Counted from the stretch's first letter, positions 8,564 to 18,600 are shown. The stretch is 64,000 nt of DNA from JAFEDN01 sp965651935 (GCA_965651935.1 CBFGTC010000002.1:1-64000); one strand, 5' to 3'. Made by a program: numbers and translations. Notes: a model not told the origin generated them from the sequence alone.

Positions 8564-8865
8564 CAATTCAAGAAAAAATAGCGAATACGGTTAAAACAAA
8601 TCCGGTGGTTTTGTATATGAAAGGGACGGCAGATTTCCCGCAATGCGGGTTTTCTGCGCGAGTCGTGCAAATTTTGCAAAAATGCGGCATTAAATTTCTA
8701 GACATCAATGTTTTGGAGGACGATGAAATCCGTCAAGGCATAAAAGAGTATGCCAATTGGCCAACCATCCCTCAGCTATACGTAAATGGAGAATTCATTG
8801 GCGGATGCGATATTGTGAGCGAAATGTACCAAAGCGGCGAATTGCAAGAATTATTAAAAGTGTGA
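8560..8865 (+). CDS. grxD: monothiol glutaredoxin, Grx4 type
   Basis: A 101-residue glutaredoxin with the single-cysteine active site CGFS inside MKGTADFPQCGFSARVVQIL. Glutathione-binding elements follow: NWPTIPQLYVNGEFIGGCDI. Grx4-type proteins do not mainly reduce disulfides; they hold a glutathione-ligated 2Fe-2S cluster as homodimers or as heterodimers with BolA-family proteins, and pass it to target enzymes. Start overlaps the ibaG stop, which is strong support for a functional pair. The surrounding region holds many Fe-S proteins (FdxA, the large flavoprotein, NadA, a 2Fe-2S ferredoxin), potential clients. Confidence 0.95.
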   Translation: MTIQEKIANTVKTNPVVLYMKGTADFPQCGFSARVVQILQKCGIKFLDINVLEDDEIRQGIKEYANWPTIPQLYVNGEFIGGCDIVSEMYQSGELQELLKV

Positions 8866-8915
8866 AAGTTTAAAAGAATAAGCTGCGATCTTCCTTTTTG
8901 ATTTCGAACATTGGC

Positions 8916-9098
8916 TTAAAAATTTTCCCAAAAGCTTTTGATTTTTTTGCTTATGGGAACTTTTTTATCACGCAAGCGCGAAATAAGCTTATATTTGGCG
9001 ATTTCAGCCAGTTGAGACAGAGATTTGGGATTAAGCGCGTCATATTCCGACAATTTTATATCGATAGGACTGACGTATTTCTTATTAATCGGTTCCAT
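8916..9098 (-). CDS. small basic hypothetical protein
   Basis: A 60-residue open frame starting MEPINKKYVSPIDIKLSEYD and ending KIKSFWENF, Lys-rich with well-formed secondary-structure patterning (SLSQLAEIAKYKLISRLRDK looks like an amphipathic helix). I use the ATG at 9098; a TTG twelve bases upstream is possible. It is divergent from the large flavoprotein gene with 20 bases between starts and its 3' end faces grxD. No family is recognised. The overlapping plus-strand frame (8898-9119) looks like noise (Phe-rich, runs into the next start), so I favour the minus-strand reading. Confidence 0.5.
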   Translation of the reverse strand: MEPINKKYVSPIDIKLSEYDALNPKSLSQLAEIAKYKLISRLRDKKVPISKKIKSFWENF

Positions 9099-9118
9099 GG
9101 TCTGATACAATTCTCATA

Positions 9119-12100
9119 ATGGTAAAGCATCAACTTAACCTAAAAGGTTTTAATTTTCAAGAGCTGCAAACGCCGGATGGCTTGCTGAAGCTGGACTGCG
9201 CTTTCTTGCAGACTCTAGGGAATGCTCGCCCCGAACTTTCAGTATTTTTAATGCAATACCGACAGGGAACGCTTGCTGTTTCCCCTCAAACAATCAGCCA
9301 AAACCTGATTGATGCCGCTATTATTTTAGAAAAATTTATAGCAGCACTATTTGATATAGAAGAAGAAGCGGCATTACTGCAAGCCCAAACCTTAACTCAT
9401 CAGCCTATTTTTGCCTTTAGGGCCTACTATATACTCAAACAAGCTCGGCGCGCCAACCTAAACCAGGCGCTCAATTTCGATGAATTAAATCAGATTATAG
9501 ACCAAGAATTAATCTTATTGAATTTAATAGACTCGGATCGCGAATTGGCTATCGCTAAATTGGGTATACACTATCTCTCTCACCCTGAGCTTTATCGTGA
9601 ACAAATTAACCAATTGACAGCGTGGTGTGTGGCCGCTATGACGACTACTCCAGGCCGGCAAGCCGTAGGCCATTGGGAACTGTTTAAAATTCCGAAAAAA
9701 TTGAATTTTAATAATTTAATTGATTTTACAGCCCTCCCCGAAGATCCTTTTGGACGGCTTCAAGGCAGTCAATTGCGGCAGCGAGACGGTTTTCATTTAA
9801 CTGATAATCGGATGGCTGAACGAGCCGTGATGTCTGAAGTGGAGTATTGTATCTATTGCCATAGTCATCAAGGGGATTTTTGCTCAAAGGGTTTTCCAGT
9901 CAAAAAAAATGGAAAAAATCAAGAATTTAAGAGAAATTCTTTAGGGGAATTGTTAAATGGTTGCCCTTTAGAAGAAAAAATTTCTGAAATGCATGTGCTA
10001 AAAAAAGACGGATTTGGAATCGGTGCTTTAGCCATGATCATGATTGATAACCCTCTCTGTCCGATGACTGGGCACCGCATTTGTAATGATTGCATGAAAG
10101 CTTGTATTTATCAAAAACAAGAGCCCGTTAACATACCGCAAACCGAAACTGGCATTTTAACTGATGTTTTGAGCCTGCCCTGGGGAGTGGAAATTTATGA
10201 TTTATTGACCCGCTGGAATCCTTTGCGTGCTAAGCAGTGGGTATTAAAACCCTACAACGGTTTAAAGGTATTGGTCATGGGGATGGGTCCTGCCGGGTTT
10301 AGTTTGGCGCACCATCTTCTAATGGAAGGTTATGCGGTTTGCGGGATGGACGGTTTAAAAATCGAACCCTTGCCTGATATTTATCATCAGCCTATTAAAA
10401 ATTACGCCAGTCTCGTCGTGGACCTGGCCACGCGTACCGTATCCGGCTTTGGTGGTGTCGCCGAATACGGGATTACCGTACGCTGGGATAAAAATTTTTT
10501 AAGGTTGATTTTTATTTCTTTGATGAGAAGAAAATATTTTCAAGTCATTGGCTGCGTTCGCTTTGGAGGGACGATAACAGTAGAGGACGCCTGGCTGCAC
10601 GGATTTGATCATTTAGCGTTAGCCGTGGGAGCTGGATTGCCAAAAGAGTTAGCCATCCCCAATAGCATAGCGCCGGGCATGCGTCAGGCTAATGATTTTC
10701 TGATGAGCTTACAACTGACAGGCGCTGGTAAAACGGACAGTCTTGCTCATTTACAAGTTCGTTTACCTGCTATAGTGGTGGGTGGAGGGCTAACCGCCGT
10801 GGATACGGCGACCGAAGTCCAGGCTTATTACATTGTACAAGTAGAAAAAACTCTTATCCGCTATCAATTATTGGTTGATCATTTCGGTGAAAAAATAGTT
10901 AGATCGCGTTTTTTGCCAGCCGATTTGGGCATTTTAGATGAATTTTTACGACATGGCCAACAAGTGGCCGAGGAGCGCCGCTTAGCCGCAGCCCAACAAC
11001 GTGCTCCCGACTTTATTCGATTGCTACGCCAGTGGGGTGGGGTGACCATTGCTTATAGGCGCACTTTGCAGCAGTCGCCAGCCTACCGGCGTAATCCTGA
11101 AGAATTGAAAAAGGCCATGGAAGAGGGTATTTATTATGTGGAACAAGTCGAGCCCGATGCGGTCTTGCTGGATTCTTATGGTCAAGTACAAGGCCTGCGT
11201 TGTCTTAAAAATGCAGAAACGATTGTGTTTCCGGCGCGTTCCATTTTAGTGGCCACCGGAGCTCGTTTAAACGTGGCTTATGAATTTGAACATCGCGGTT
11301 CCTTTCTCCGTCAAAATTCATTTGAGTATCAGCGCTATGAAAATGTCCATGGTTATCTTCGCCATAGAGACATTGGTGGAAATGTCAAAGAAAAACATTT
11401 TGGGGCTTTTACGAGTTATAGTAAAGACCATCGCCGCGTCAGTTTCTTGGGGGATACTCACCCTATCTTCCACGGCAGTGTGGTCAATGCGATGGCGTCG
11501 GCGGCACGGATCTATCCCGAAATTTGTGCGTTGTTGTCAGGTCAAGAACACGCGGGAGAGGTGGAAGAGTATCAATTATTTAGAGAAAAAATTCAGACAT
11601 TTTTTTCTGCTGTGGTAGTGGCGGTCAATCGGTTAAACCGCAAAATTGTGGAATTGGTGGTGCGGGCGCCTGCTGCGGCTCGCGCCAATTTGGGTGGGCA
11701 ATTGTACCGGCTTCAAAGTTATGAATCTCATGCCAAAAAAATTACCCAGTCTGCCGCTCCAACTTTATTGCAGATGGAAGGTTTGGCATTATTGGGGGTC
11801 CCGCATCCCACAGACCATGATTTATTATCATTTTATGTGGTCGAAAAAAGCACCAGCTCTAGGCTGGTGCAATATTTAAAACCAGGTCAAGCGTTAGCAT
11901 TGATGGGGCCGACTGGTGCTGCTAATACCAAAATGTTGATCCCTTCCACTTTATTGGTGGTAGGAGACATTCAGGCTCCTGCTTTTTTATTATCCATGCG
12001 AAAAAAATTCTTCGATGAGGGGCATAAAATCTGGTTAGTTAATTTATTAGAAAATGCGGAAGATATTTACGCTCAGACAGAGTTAGAAGCAGTTGCTGAA

Positions 12101-12529
12101 AGAATCATTTGGATTAGTCAAAAAGGCCGGGTCCATACCCAGCGTGCACAAGATATAAGCTTAGAAAATAAAGAATTAGATTTGCAAATGGTTTTTAATC
12201 ATATTCCCGATCTAGGAGAGCTTGCTCAAACCTGGGTAATCGGTTCCGCTTGTTTGCTGGAAAAAGTAAGGCAGAATTTTCCTAAAAATATCCCTATCCA
12301 AGGCTCTGTCTATGGCCCAATGCAATGTATGTTAAAAGGCGTATGTGCACAATGTTTGCAATGGCAAGTAGATCCCTCTACTGGTAAGCGCAGTAAAGCC
12401 GTTTATGCTTGTTCTTGGCAGCATCAACCTCTAGAACGTATCGATATTGACCACCTCGAACAGCGCTTTCAGCAAAATCGCTGTCAAGAAATGCTAACGG
12501 AATTATGGATGGACTATCTCAATCTTTAA
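9119..12529 (+). CDS. large iron-sulfur flavoprotein oxidoreductase (GltD-like with PyrK-like C-terminus)
   Basis: A 1136-residue multi-domain protein. Residues about 1-230 form an unrecognised helical domain. Cysteine groups follow at about 242-255 (YCIYCHSHQGDFC) and 313-330 (CPMTGHRICNDCMKAC), likely 4Fe-4S ligands. A GltD-like FAD/NAD(P)H oxidoreductase core begins with VLVMGMGPAGFSLAHHLL near 386 and has a second nucleotide site, VVGGGLTAVDTATEV, near 550. From about 820 a ferredoxin-reductase-like module resembles PyrK/NfnA, closing with CMLKGVCAQC near 1070 and another Cys near 1098, the pattern of a PyrK 2Fe-2S site. Such fusions carry electrons between NAD(P)H and ferredoxin or an unknown acceptor. 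The reaction is not assignable; it is not simply glutamate synthase because no GltB-like partner is nearby. It sits near fdxA and grxD. Confidence 0.8.
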   Translation: MVKHQLNLKGFNFQELQTPDGLLKLDCAFLQTLGNARPELSVFLMQYRQGTLAVSPQTISQNLIDAAIILEKFIAALFDIEEEAALLQAQTLTHQPIFAFRAYYILKQARRANLNQALNFDELNQIIDQELILLNLIDSDRELAIAKLGIHYLSHPELYREQINQLTAWCVAAMTTTPGRQAVGHWELFKIPKKLNFNNLIDFTALPEDPFGRLQGSQLRQRDGFHLTDNRMAERAVMSEVEYCIYCHSHQGDFCSKGFPVKKNGKNQEFKRNSLGELLNGCPLEEKISEMHVLKKDGFGIGALAMIMIDNPLCPMTGHRICNDCMKACIYQKQEPVNIPQTETGILTDVLSLPWGVEIYDLLTRWNPLRAKQWVLKPYNGLKVLVMGMGPAGFSLAHHLLMEGYAVCGMDGLKIEPLPDIYHQPIKNYASLVVDLATRTVSGFGGVAEYGITVRWDKNFLRLIFISLMRRKYFQVIGCVRFGGTITVEDAWLHGFDHLALAVGAGLPKELAIPNSIAPGMRQANDFLMSLQLTGAGKTDSLAHLQVRLPAIVVGGGLTAVDTATEVQAYYIVQVEKTLIRYQLLVDHFGEKIVRSRFLPADLGILDEFLRHGQQVAEERRLAAAQQRAPDFIRLLRQWGGVTIAYRRTLQQSPAYRRNPEELKKAMEEGIYYVEQVEPDAVLLDSYGQVQGLRCLKNAETIVFPARSILVATGARLNVAYEFEHRGSFLRQNSFEYQRYENVHGYLRHRDIGGNVKEKHFGAFTSYSKDHRRVSFLGDTHPIFHGSVVNAMASAARIYPEICALLSGQEHAGEVEEYQLFREKIQTFFSAVVVAVNRLNRKIVELVVRAPAAARANLGGQLYRLQSYESHAKKITQSAAPTLLQMEGLALLGVPHPTDHDLLSFYVVEKSTSSRLVQYLKPGQALALMGPTGAANTKMLIPSTLLVVGDIQAPAFLLSMRKKFFDEGHKIWLVNLLENAEDIYAQTELEAVAERIIWISQKGRVHTQRAQDISLENKELDLQMVFNHIPDLGELAQTWVIGSACLLEKVRQNFPKNIPIQGSVYGPMQCMLKGVCAQCLQWQVDPSTGKRSKAVYACSWQHQPLERIDIDHLEQRFQQNRCQEMLTELWMDYLNL

Positions 12530-12577
12530 AAAAATGATAAATTAATATCATTTGTTCCCTTATGAGGTCATGACATC

Positions 12578-12910
12578 ATGGTTAAACTATTATCGCCGGA
12601 AGAAGCTCAACGTTTAATTGCTAACGGTGATCTCGTGATTATCGATGTTCGGGATCATGATAGTTTTGTTAAAGGACATATAGAAGGTCCTCCCAATGCC
12701 CGGCCCACGATTCAACTGTCCGTGGCAGAGATGAAAACTTTTTGCCAAAATACCCCTAAAAATCAGCCCATTTTGGTGTATTGTTACCATGGTATTAGCA
12801 GTCAGGCGGTCGGGCAACATTTACAAGACCAAGGGTTTTTAACTGTTTACAGCTTGATTGGCGGCTTTGAAAAATGGCAAGCCTATCAAACCTCCGACCG
12901 TCAACAATGA
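12578..12910 (+). CDS. glpE: rhodanese (thiosulfate sulfurtransferase) GlpE type
   Basis: A single-domain rhodanese of 110 residues. The N-terminal VIIDVRDHDSFVKGHIEG is the CH2A-type signature and the active-site loop is VYCYHGISSQ, with the catalytic cysteine, matching the GlpE loop pattern CYHGxSS. GGFEKW near the end is the usual C-terminal rhodanese pattern. It transfers sulfane sulfur to cyanide or thiol acceptors. Its stop overlaps the nadA start (ATGA), so it is coupled with an Fe-S enzyme. A link to sulfur supply is plausible but inferred. Confidence 0.9.
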   Translation: MVKLLSPEEAQRLIANGDLVIIDVRDHDSFVKGHIEGPPNARPTIQLSVAEMKTFCQNTPKNQPILVYCYHGISSQAVGQHLQDQGFLTVYSLIGGFEKWQAYQTSDRQQ

Positions 12911-13842
12911 CACTTAAAAATTTATTGCATGCAAAAGAGGCTATTGTCATTGCGCATTATTACGCTCCACCTGAAGTTCAACAATTTGCCGAAGAAACGG
13001 GTGGTTTCATCGGCGATTCCTTAGCGATGGCCCGTTTCGGTCAGCAGCATCCTGCAAAAACCCTATTGATTGCAGGGGTAAAATTCATGGGGGAAACCGC
13101 CAAAATCCTCAGCCCGGAGAAACGGGTGTTAATGGCGAGTTTAGAAGCCACTTGTTCGTTGGATTTAGGGTGTCCGATTGATGAATTTGAAAAATTTTGT
13201 GAGCAGCACCCCGAACGGACTGTAGTGGTGTACGCTAACACGTCAGCGGCAGTGAAATCCCGGGCGGATTGGGTGGTGACTTCCAGCAACGCCCTTGCCA
13301 TTGTGGATCATTTAAGTTCTCAAGGTCATAAAATACTGTGGGCCCCTGACCGTTATTTAGGACATTATATAGCCAAAAAAACGGGGGCGGACATGATCTC
13401 ATGGCAAGGCGCCTGTATTGTCCATGAAGAATTTAAAGCTCAAGCCTTGGCGCAATTAAAAAAACAATATCCGCAGGCAGCGGTCTTAGTCCATCCTGAA
13501 TCGCCATTGTCTGTGGTGGACATGGCGGATGTGGTTGGCTCAACTTCTCAACTTTTGAAAGCCAGTCAAGCAATGCCGCAGCAAACTTTCATTGTGGCGA
13601 CTGAACAAGGGATTTTCTACAAAATGCAGCAGGCGTCTCCCCACAAAACGTTTATCCTCGCGCCTACTGGCGGCATAGGGGCTGCTTGTCGTAGTTGCGG
13701 CCATTGTCCTTGGATGGCAATGAATAAAATATCGCTCTTAGAAAATTCATTGCAGCATGGTGTTAACGAAATTGTTGTCCCCCCCGAATTAATCGAGAAA
13801 GCCCGTGTATCTTTACAGCGTATGGTGGATTTTAAGGAGTAG
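12907..13842 (+). CDS. nadA: quinolinate synthase NadA
   Basis: A 311-residue quinolinate synthase, which condenses iminoaspartate with dihydroxyacetone phosphate in de novo NAD synthesis. The ATG at 12907 overlaps the glpE stop; an in-frame extension upstream would only read into glpE. Visible motifs are AIVIAHYYAPPEVQ, GDSLAMARFGQQ, VVYANTSAAVKSRADW and the C-terminal CRSCGHCPWM, which with upstream cysteines (CSLDLGCP and CIVHEE) provides the ligands of the oxygen-sensitive 4Fe-4S cluster. NadB, the usual partner making iminoaspartate, is not in this window. The next gene, a ferredoxin, follows after two bases. Confidence 0.95.
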   Translation: MTLKNLLHAKEAIVIAHYYAPPEVQQFAEETGGFIGDSLAMARFGQQHPAKTLLIAGVKFMGETAKILSPEKRVLMASLEATCSLDLGCPIDEFEKFCEQHPERTVVVYANTSAAVKSRADWVVTSSNALAIVDHLSSQGHKILWAPDRYLGHYIAKKTGADMISWQGACIVHEEFKAQALAQLKKQYPQAAVLVHPESPLSVVDMADVVGSTSQLLKASQAMPQQTFIVATEQGIFYKMQQASPHKTFILAPTGGIGAACRSCGHCPWMAMNKISLLENSLQHGVNEIVVPPELIEKARVSLQRMVDFKE

Positions 13843-13844
13843 CC

Positions 13845-14216
13845 ATGAGTACGTATGACACTGATTTGGAATTGCTGGATAAAAGTTTGGCGTTGGGCTT
13901 AAATCGGATTAAATATCATATTTTTTTGTGCTGCGATCAATGCAAACCGAAATGTTGTTCTTTTGATGAGGGCATGGCTTCTTGGGAATTTTTAAAAAAT
14001 CGATTGCATGAATTGAAATTGACTGGAGCAGGCGGGATTTACCGCACTAAGGCCAATTGTTTGCGAATTTGTATTAAAGGTCCCATTGCTGTCGTCTATC
14101 CTGACGGTATTTGGTACCATTCTTGCACGCCGGAAGTGTTGGAACGTATTATCCAAGAACATTTCATTCAAGGTAAACCGGTTGAAGAATATATCTTTTA
14201 TAGAAAACAATCATGA
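13845..14216 (+). CDS. thioredoxin-like 2Fe-2S ferredoxin
   Basis: A 123-residue protein. The sequence IFLCCDQCKPKCC near residue 26 and the later NCLRICIKGPIAVVYPDGIWY and WYHSCTPEVLERIIQEH match (2Fe-2S) ferredoxins of the thioredoxin-like (Shethna-type) family, which place cysteines at such positions before a VYPDG(I/V)WY segment. The N-terminal region carries more cysteines than usual (five in a thirteen-residue stretch). It lies between nadA and the DUF2797 gene, with a two-base gap before it and a four-base overlap after it, so all three are co-transcribed. An electron-transfer role with NadA or the neighbour is an inference. Confidence 0.8.
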   Translation: MSTYDTDLELLDKSLALGLNRIKYHIFLCCDQCKPKCCSFDEGMASWEFLKNRLHELKLTGAGGIYRTKANCLRICIKGPIAVVYPDGIWYHSCTPEVLERIIQEHFIQGKPVEEYIFYRKQS

Positions 14217-15037
14217 AAGCATTCTCTGTCCACTTGCAGAAACTAAAAGTCGTACATAAACATCCGGTTGAATATTATTTACAAACGAGTGAAGGTGAAG
14301 TTTTATTAAATCAATTTATCGGTAAACAATTAAAATGCCATTATACGGGCAACATTTATTGTATTCAGTGCCAAAGAAAAACGAAAAATAGTTTTCAGCA
14401 AGGGCATTGTTACCCTTGCATGCAACGTTTAGCTGAATGCGGTTTTTGTGTGATCCACCCGGAAAAATGCCGCGTCATGCACGACGCTTGTCGTACTGAT
14501 GATTGGGCTCACCAACAATGCCGTCAAGCTCATTTAGTTTATTTGGCGAATTCTTCCGGTTTAAAAGTAGGAATTACTCGGGTATCACAGGCTCCCACGC
14601 GCTGGATTGATCAAGGTGCGCTGCAAGCATTGCCATTGCTGCAAACGGTCAATCGTTATCAAGCGGGGATCATTGAAGTGGGTCTAAAGCAATTTTACAA
14701 TGATAAAACAAATTGGCGAAAATTATTAAAAAATCCCGCTGAACGGATAGATTTGATACAAGAGCGTCATTTGCTGTTGGAGCGAGCGTCAATTTTTTTA
14801 CAAAATTTAATTGCGCCTTTTGCTGAAGATGTACAGTGGTTATCGGTTGCGATGCATACAGAATTCCAATATCCAGTTGAAATTTATCCACAAAAACTGG
14901 TTCAATTATCTTTAGACAAAGCTCCTTTGGTGGAAGGGACTTTATGGGGTATTAAGGGACAGTATTTAATTTTGGATACTGGTGTTTTCAATGTCAGAAA
15001 GTTTTCTGGTTATGAAGCTCAAGTCCAATTCATGTGA
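14213..15037 (+). CDS. DUF2797 domain protein
   Basis: A 274-residue protein with the DUF2797 pattern: a four-cysteine cluster at about 43-64 (CHYTGNIYCIQCQRK, then CYPCMQRLAECGFC) that resembles a zinc-binding knuckle, a further CRVMHDACR element, then LVYLANSSGLKVGITRVSQA and PTRWIDQGALQALPLLQTVN, the family's best-conserved segments. The latter is reminiscent of GIY-YIG-like nuclease segments (YLANS...KVGIT), but activity is unproven. It overlaps the ferredoxin gene by four bases. The family is widespread and uncharacterised, so only the domain name is given. Confidence 0.85.
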   Translation: MKAFSVHLQKLKVVHKHPVEYYLQTSEGEVLLNQFIGKQLKCHYTGNIYCIQCQRKTKNSFQQGHCYPCMQRLAECGFCVIHPEKCRVMHDACRTDDWAHQQCRQAHLVYLANSSGLKVGITRVSQAPTRWIDQGALQALPLLQTVNRYQAGIIEVGLKQFYNDKTNWRKLLKNPAERIDLIQERHLLLERASIFLQNLIAPFAEDVQWLSVAMHTEFQYPVEIYPQKLVQLSLDKAPLVEGTLWGIKGQYLILDTGVFNVRKFSGYEAQVQFM

Positions 15038-15049
15038 TAAGAGAAGGTG

Positions 15050-15325
15050 ATGGTGACTCGATTTTTATTTGATTACGCCAATATTTTAGGAATTATTGGC
15101 GTATTTTTAATTTTATTAGCTTATGTATTACTACAAGTGGAAAGGATGAAAGCCATTTGGGTGAGTTATTCTCTGCTTAATTTTTTAGGTTCCGGTTTGA
15201 TATTGATTTCGTTGTATTTTTATCCGAATTTAGCCTCTCAAATTATCGAAGTGGCTTGGTTTGTGATCAGTTTTTATGGTTTATTAAAAGCATTACGCTA
15301 TCGTCATCGAAAGCGTTCATTTTAA
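15050..15325 (+). CDS. small membrane protein, CBU_0592-like
   Basis: A 91-residue protein made almost entirely of three membrane segments (ILGIIGVFLILLAYVLLQ, LLNFLGSGLILISLYFY and IIEVAWFVISFYGLLKAL) with a basic tail (RYRHRKRSF). The spacing and the GxxGxxLILLAYxLLQ and LLNxxGSGLILISLYF patterns match the small CBU_0592-like membrane domain known from Coxiella and other proteobacteria. The start is uncertain: GTG at 15047, ATG at 15050 and GTG at 15053 are all near an AGAAGG ribosome site. It ends the nadA cluster. Function is unknown. Confidence 0.75.
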   Translation: MVTRFLFDYANILGIIGVFLILLAYVLLQVERMKAIWVSYSLLNFLGSGLILISLYFYPNLASQIIEVAWFVISFYGLLKALRYRHRKRSF

Positions 15326-15404
15326 GCATTTCGTTCTATTCGGAAACAAATTGATTTGAAATATCTTAAAAAATGATAAAGACGTTTAAATCGAAGCAAT
15401 TGGT

Positions 15405-15433
15405 GATTCTTCCCCTTAAGTGCGAGCATCGGC
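15405..15433 (+). repeat. direct repeat, left copy (29 bases)
   Basis: The 29 bases from GATTCTTCCCCTTAAG to AGCATCGGC recur identically at 22227-22255. The two copies bracket the tandem giant genes. Sequence outside the 29 bases differs. Confidence 0.85.
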
Positions 15434-15461
15434 TTTGCCGGGAGCAGCATCAAAAAAAGGT

Positions 15462-15493
15462 AGCATTTCTATATTAATGGGAAATGCTATAAT
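15462..15493 (+). promoter_or_regulatory. candidate promoter with overlapping inverted repeat
   Basis: TATAAT at 15488-15493 is a perfect -10 hexamer. It is overlapped at its first base by the right arm of AGCATTTC/GAAATGCT, an 8-base inverted repeat with an 11-base spacer. No clear -35 box is visible, as would fit an activator- or repressor-controlled promoter. It would drive the giant gene at 15647. Confidence 0.35.
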
Positions 15494-15646
15494 ATATTGC
15501 CCAGTATAATCAGCGGCTCGCTCTAACTTATTTCTCCCTTTACTCAAAAAATGGCTAAATTTAAGACTAGTTTAATAAAAGTATTTTAACCTGTGTCGGT
15601 ATTTTATTATTAATCTAATATATAAAAATAAAGAGGTCATAGGTGT

Positions 15647-18600
15647 ATGAGTAGAGGTGGAAACGAAAAAATTGATAAAAATGAATATGAAAAAAAAGTT
15701 ATAGAAAAAGTTAAAGAAATTCGTGATTGTTTTACCTTAAAAGATTCAAAGAGAAATATAACTAAAGCGCCTAAGTTAATTGAACAAGCTTACGATCTAC
15801 ACTTAAAATTGCTACAGGAATTTAGCGAAAATAAACTGGCAAATCGAGTACCTTCAGTTTATTTTGGGCAATTGTTAGCCTTGCATACCCTTGATATAGA
15901 TATTAAAAATGATAATAAGCCTAACAATCCATTGCATTTTTTTATCAATGCAATTGTCTATGCAGATACGTATCGTCCAGTTCTACCATTGGAACCATCT
16001 AAATTAAAACCTATTGAGAGAGACTGGGTCTATAGAGCTGATACTAGACAGCTAGAGAAGAGAACTCCTAGCGAAACAAGAGGCCTCCCCAAAAAAACTC
16101 CCTTTTCAAAAGCACTTTGCTATACTTATACTTCCGTGCCTCACAACACTCGTACCTATCATTATGAATGCTCTATCGCTTTGATGATTGATATACGATT
16201 TTCTATTATAAAAGATTACTATATTTTCGAAGGAAATCAAGCAACTAATTCGCGCTGGTATATCCCAGGTACTAAAGGATGGGAAGACTATGTGCATTAT
16301 GAAGGCGGATATAAAAAATTATCGAAATTGACTACCACGATCAGTCAATTACAGGATATTCAAAAAGAGGATTTAAAAAACAAAAGAATGTCACAGCAAA
16401 ATGAAATCAGGGCTAAAGTCTCAGCAGCGGGCTTGATTGGCATACTGGCGTTGGCGAAGAAAAAATGTAATTCAGAATATCGCTATGTTGAGCCCAAAGT
16501 TGCCGATCGGCTTAACGCATTATTTGCTAATTATTTTACTCGTCAAACTCTGCACGAGCGATATAAAGAAAATAAAGAATTGCTTTATCTTTGGCGAAAT
16601 TTACCTACCTATGTGTTAAATCCTGCAACTGGCTTAGAAATTTATTCAATCAAAGATCAAATAAATGATTTATGTGAAGCGAGGAGTCGGCCTGACGGTT
16701 CAATAGCAAAAAAAAGATTAAATTCAATTCGACAACAAATTTCTGATCAAGAGATCTACTCCCCGGCAGTGAAGTTATTTTTCGATACATATATCAATAC
16801 TTCGACACAAGCTTATCAAGACTTCTTAGATAAAGAAAAAATAGCTCAAGCTATTACAGATGGTTATCCCCGTGGTCGTTTGACTTTCATACAAGATTAT
16901 TTGCATTACTACTCTCAAGACCACAAAGAGAGTCCTGAATCTTTAACTTTTGAAAAATTTAAAAAGATCTTATTTGATATTCTTAAAAATAAGCCTTTAA
17001 ATGATGACTCTATAAAATATTTTGATGATAAAAATTTCAAATTTGTGAGAGAAGAGGGGTTCATTCACTTTTTAGCTGAAAATAAATATTTCCGCACTTT
17101 ATCAAGATATATATATAACAAAATACATATTGAAACAGAATCAGAACAAAAGCGCGAAAATGTGTTGGATTGTCTTATAAGGCAAGAAAATTATGATACG
17201 ATTTATGCGCTTATCTGTTCATGCATAGTTAATTTATCGGATAGTCAATTAACACCGAAAGTTCAAAAAGCTTTGCTTACTTGCGCTTTTGCTTCAAAAA
17301 ATCACAAAGAGATTGATACTATACTCGAATTAAAAAATGCGGATATCAATTTATCCTATAATTTCCTCAAAGAAAATGAACACTACGAAAAAATTATTTG
17401 GCTATCTAAAAGGCATAATTTTGAATTGTCAGGAATGACATTTAAAATGCAAATTGAGTTATTAATTTGTGCCATTAAGATGGGCGATGCTGATTTGTAT
17501 GATAAATTAATGGAATTTAAAAATATAGACCAAGATAAAGAAGATAACAGCCAAACAAATCTTATCCAAGGTCTATTTCAGAAAATTAAAGAAAAAATTG
17601 ACGATTATGAATTTCTTTGTCAACTTCTTAAGTTAAGAGAAAAATTTAAAGATAAGTTTAAACTAGAAGAAGACATATTGAAATTGCTAATAGAAGGACG
17701 ACATTATAAAGTAATTTACCAACTCATTAGTTCTCATGAATTCAAATGTACTGATATTTCGATTCAAAATTGGGAAATTCATGCGAATTTATCGAATTTA
17801 ATACGTGCTAAAAAGGATTATATTTTTCTTGCAAAAATGTTAAAACATAATTCCGAAATTACTGATGAAAAGGCGATTAAAAAAATGTCGGATATGTTTA
17901 TTTGTTCAAGCCTTGATCATTCAATAGAAGCTAGAAAACTAGTGGAAAGCTTGGAGAACGTGAGTTTAGAATATTTATGCGATTTTTCAATATTAATAGA
18001 TAAAGATATTGTTAGGATATTGATAAAAATTATGGATTCCAATTATTATTCAGAAAAACAAAAATGGCATAACATAGTAAGAATTATGGAACATATTGAA
18101 GAAAAAATTAATATTGTCAATCAGGTTTGCCATGCGACTTTTGCGAAATCAAACTATCCTTATTATCAGCGCTATTTATTAAGATTAATTTCTCAATATT
18201 GTGGTAAAAGCGTGGAAAAGGAACAGAGTGAACAAGCTAGAATAATGGCGAGTGCATTATTGAAGGCGATGATCAATAGATGCGAAATCATCCCCCAAGT
18301 TATGTATATCGTCAATACTACTGAAGCTAAGAGTCCAGATCATTCATGGGGTTTTTTACAAAAAAGACGGTCAAAATCCAGACTTAGTACAATGATTACT
18401 TATTATTGTAATAATGGCATCGAAGCCTCTGAAACCTGGATAGGAATTATGATAGTAGCTCAAGTTCGAATCATGAATTTAGCTAGGTCGGCCACGGTTT
18501 TAAAAGAAGATGAATCGGTGATAAAATTTCTAGAAAAGCGAACTGGTCTACTTAATTCATTGTGGGGTAATACAGCAGCAGAATATAAATTACTTTGTAA

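Larger units (their letters stand above)
15326..15646. other. 321-base intergenic region before the giant paralogue pair
   Basis: No gene is seen. It contains the first copy of a 29-base direct repeat (15405-15433). It also contains the inverted repeat AGCATTTC/GAAATGCT (15462-15469 and 15481-15488), which touches a TATAAT box (15488-15493) and could be a promoter with an operator. The remaining sequence is AT-rich leader of about 150 bases. Confidence 0.4.

Noticed and set aside
8898..9119. Plus-strand small gene before the flavoprotein
   Set aside because: Phe-rich, no ribosome site, runs into the next start. The minus-strand reading is more protein-like.
11280..11879. Small frames within the flavoprotein gene
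   Set aside because: Out-of-frame shadows of a long gene with clear motifs.
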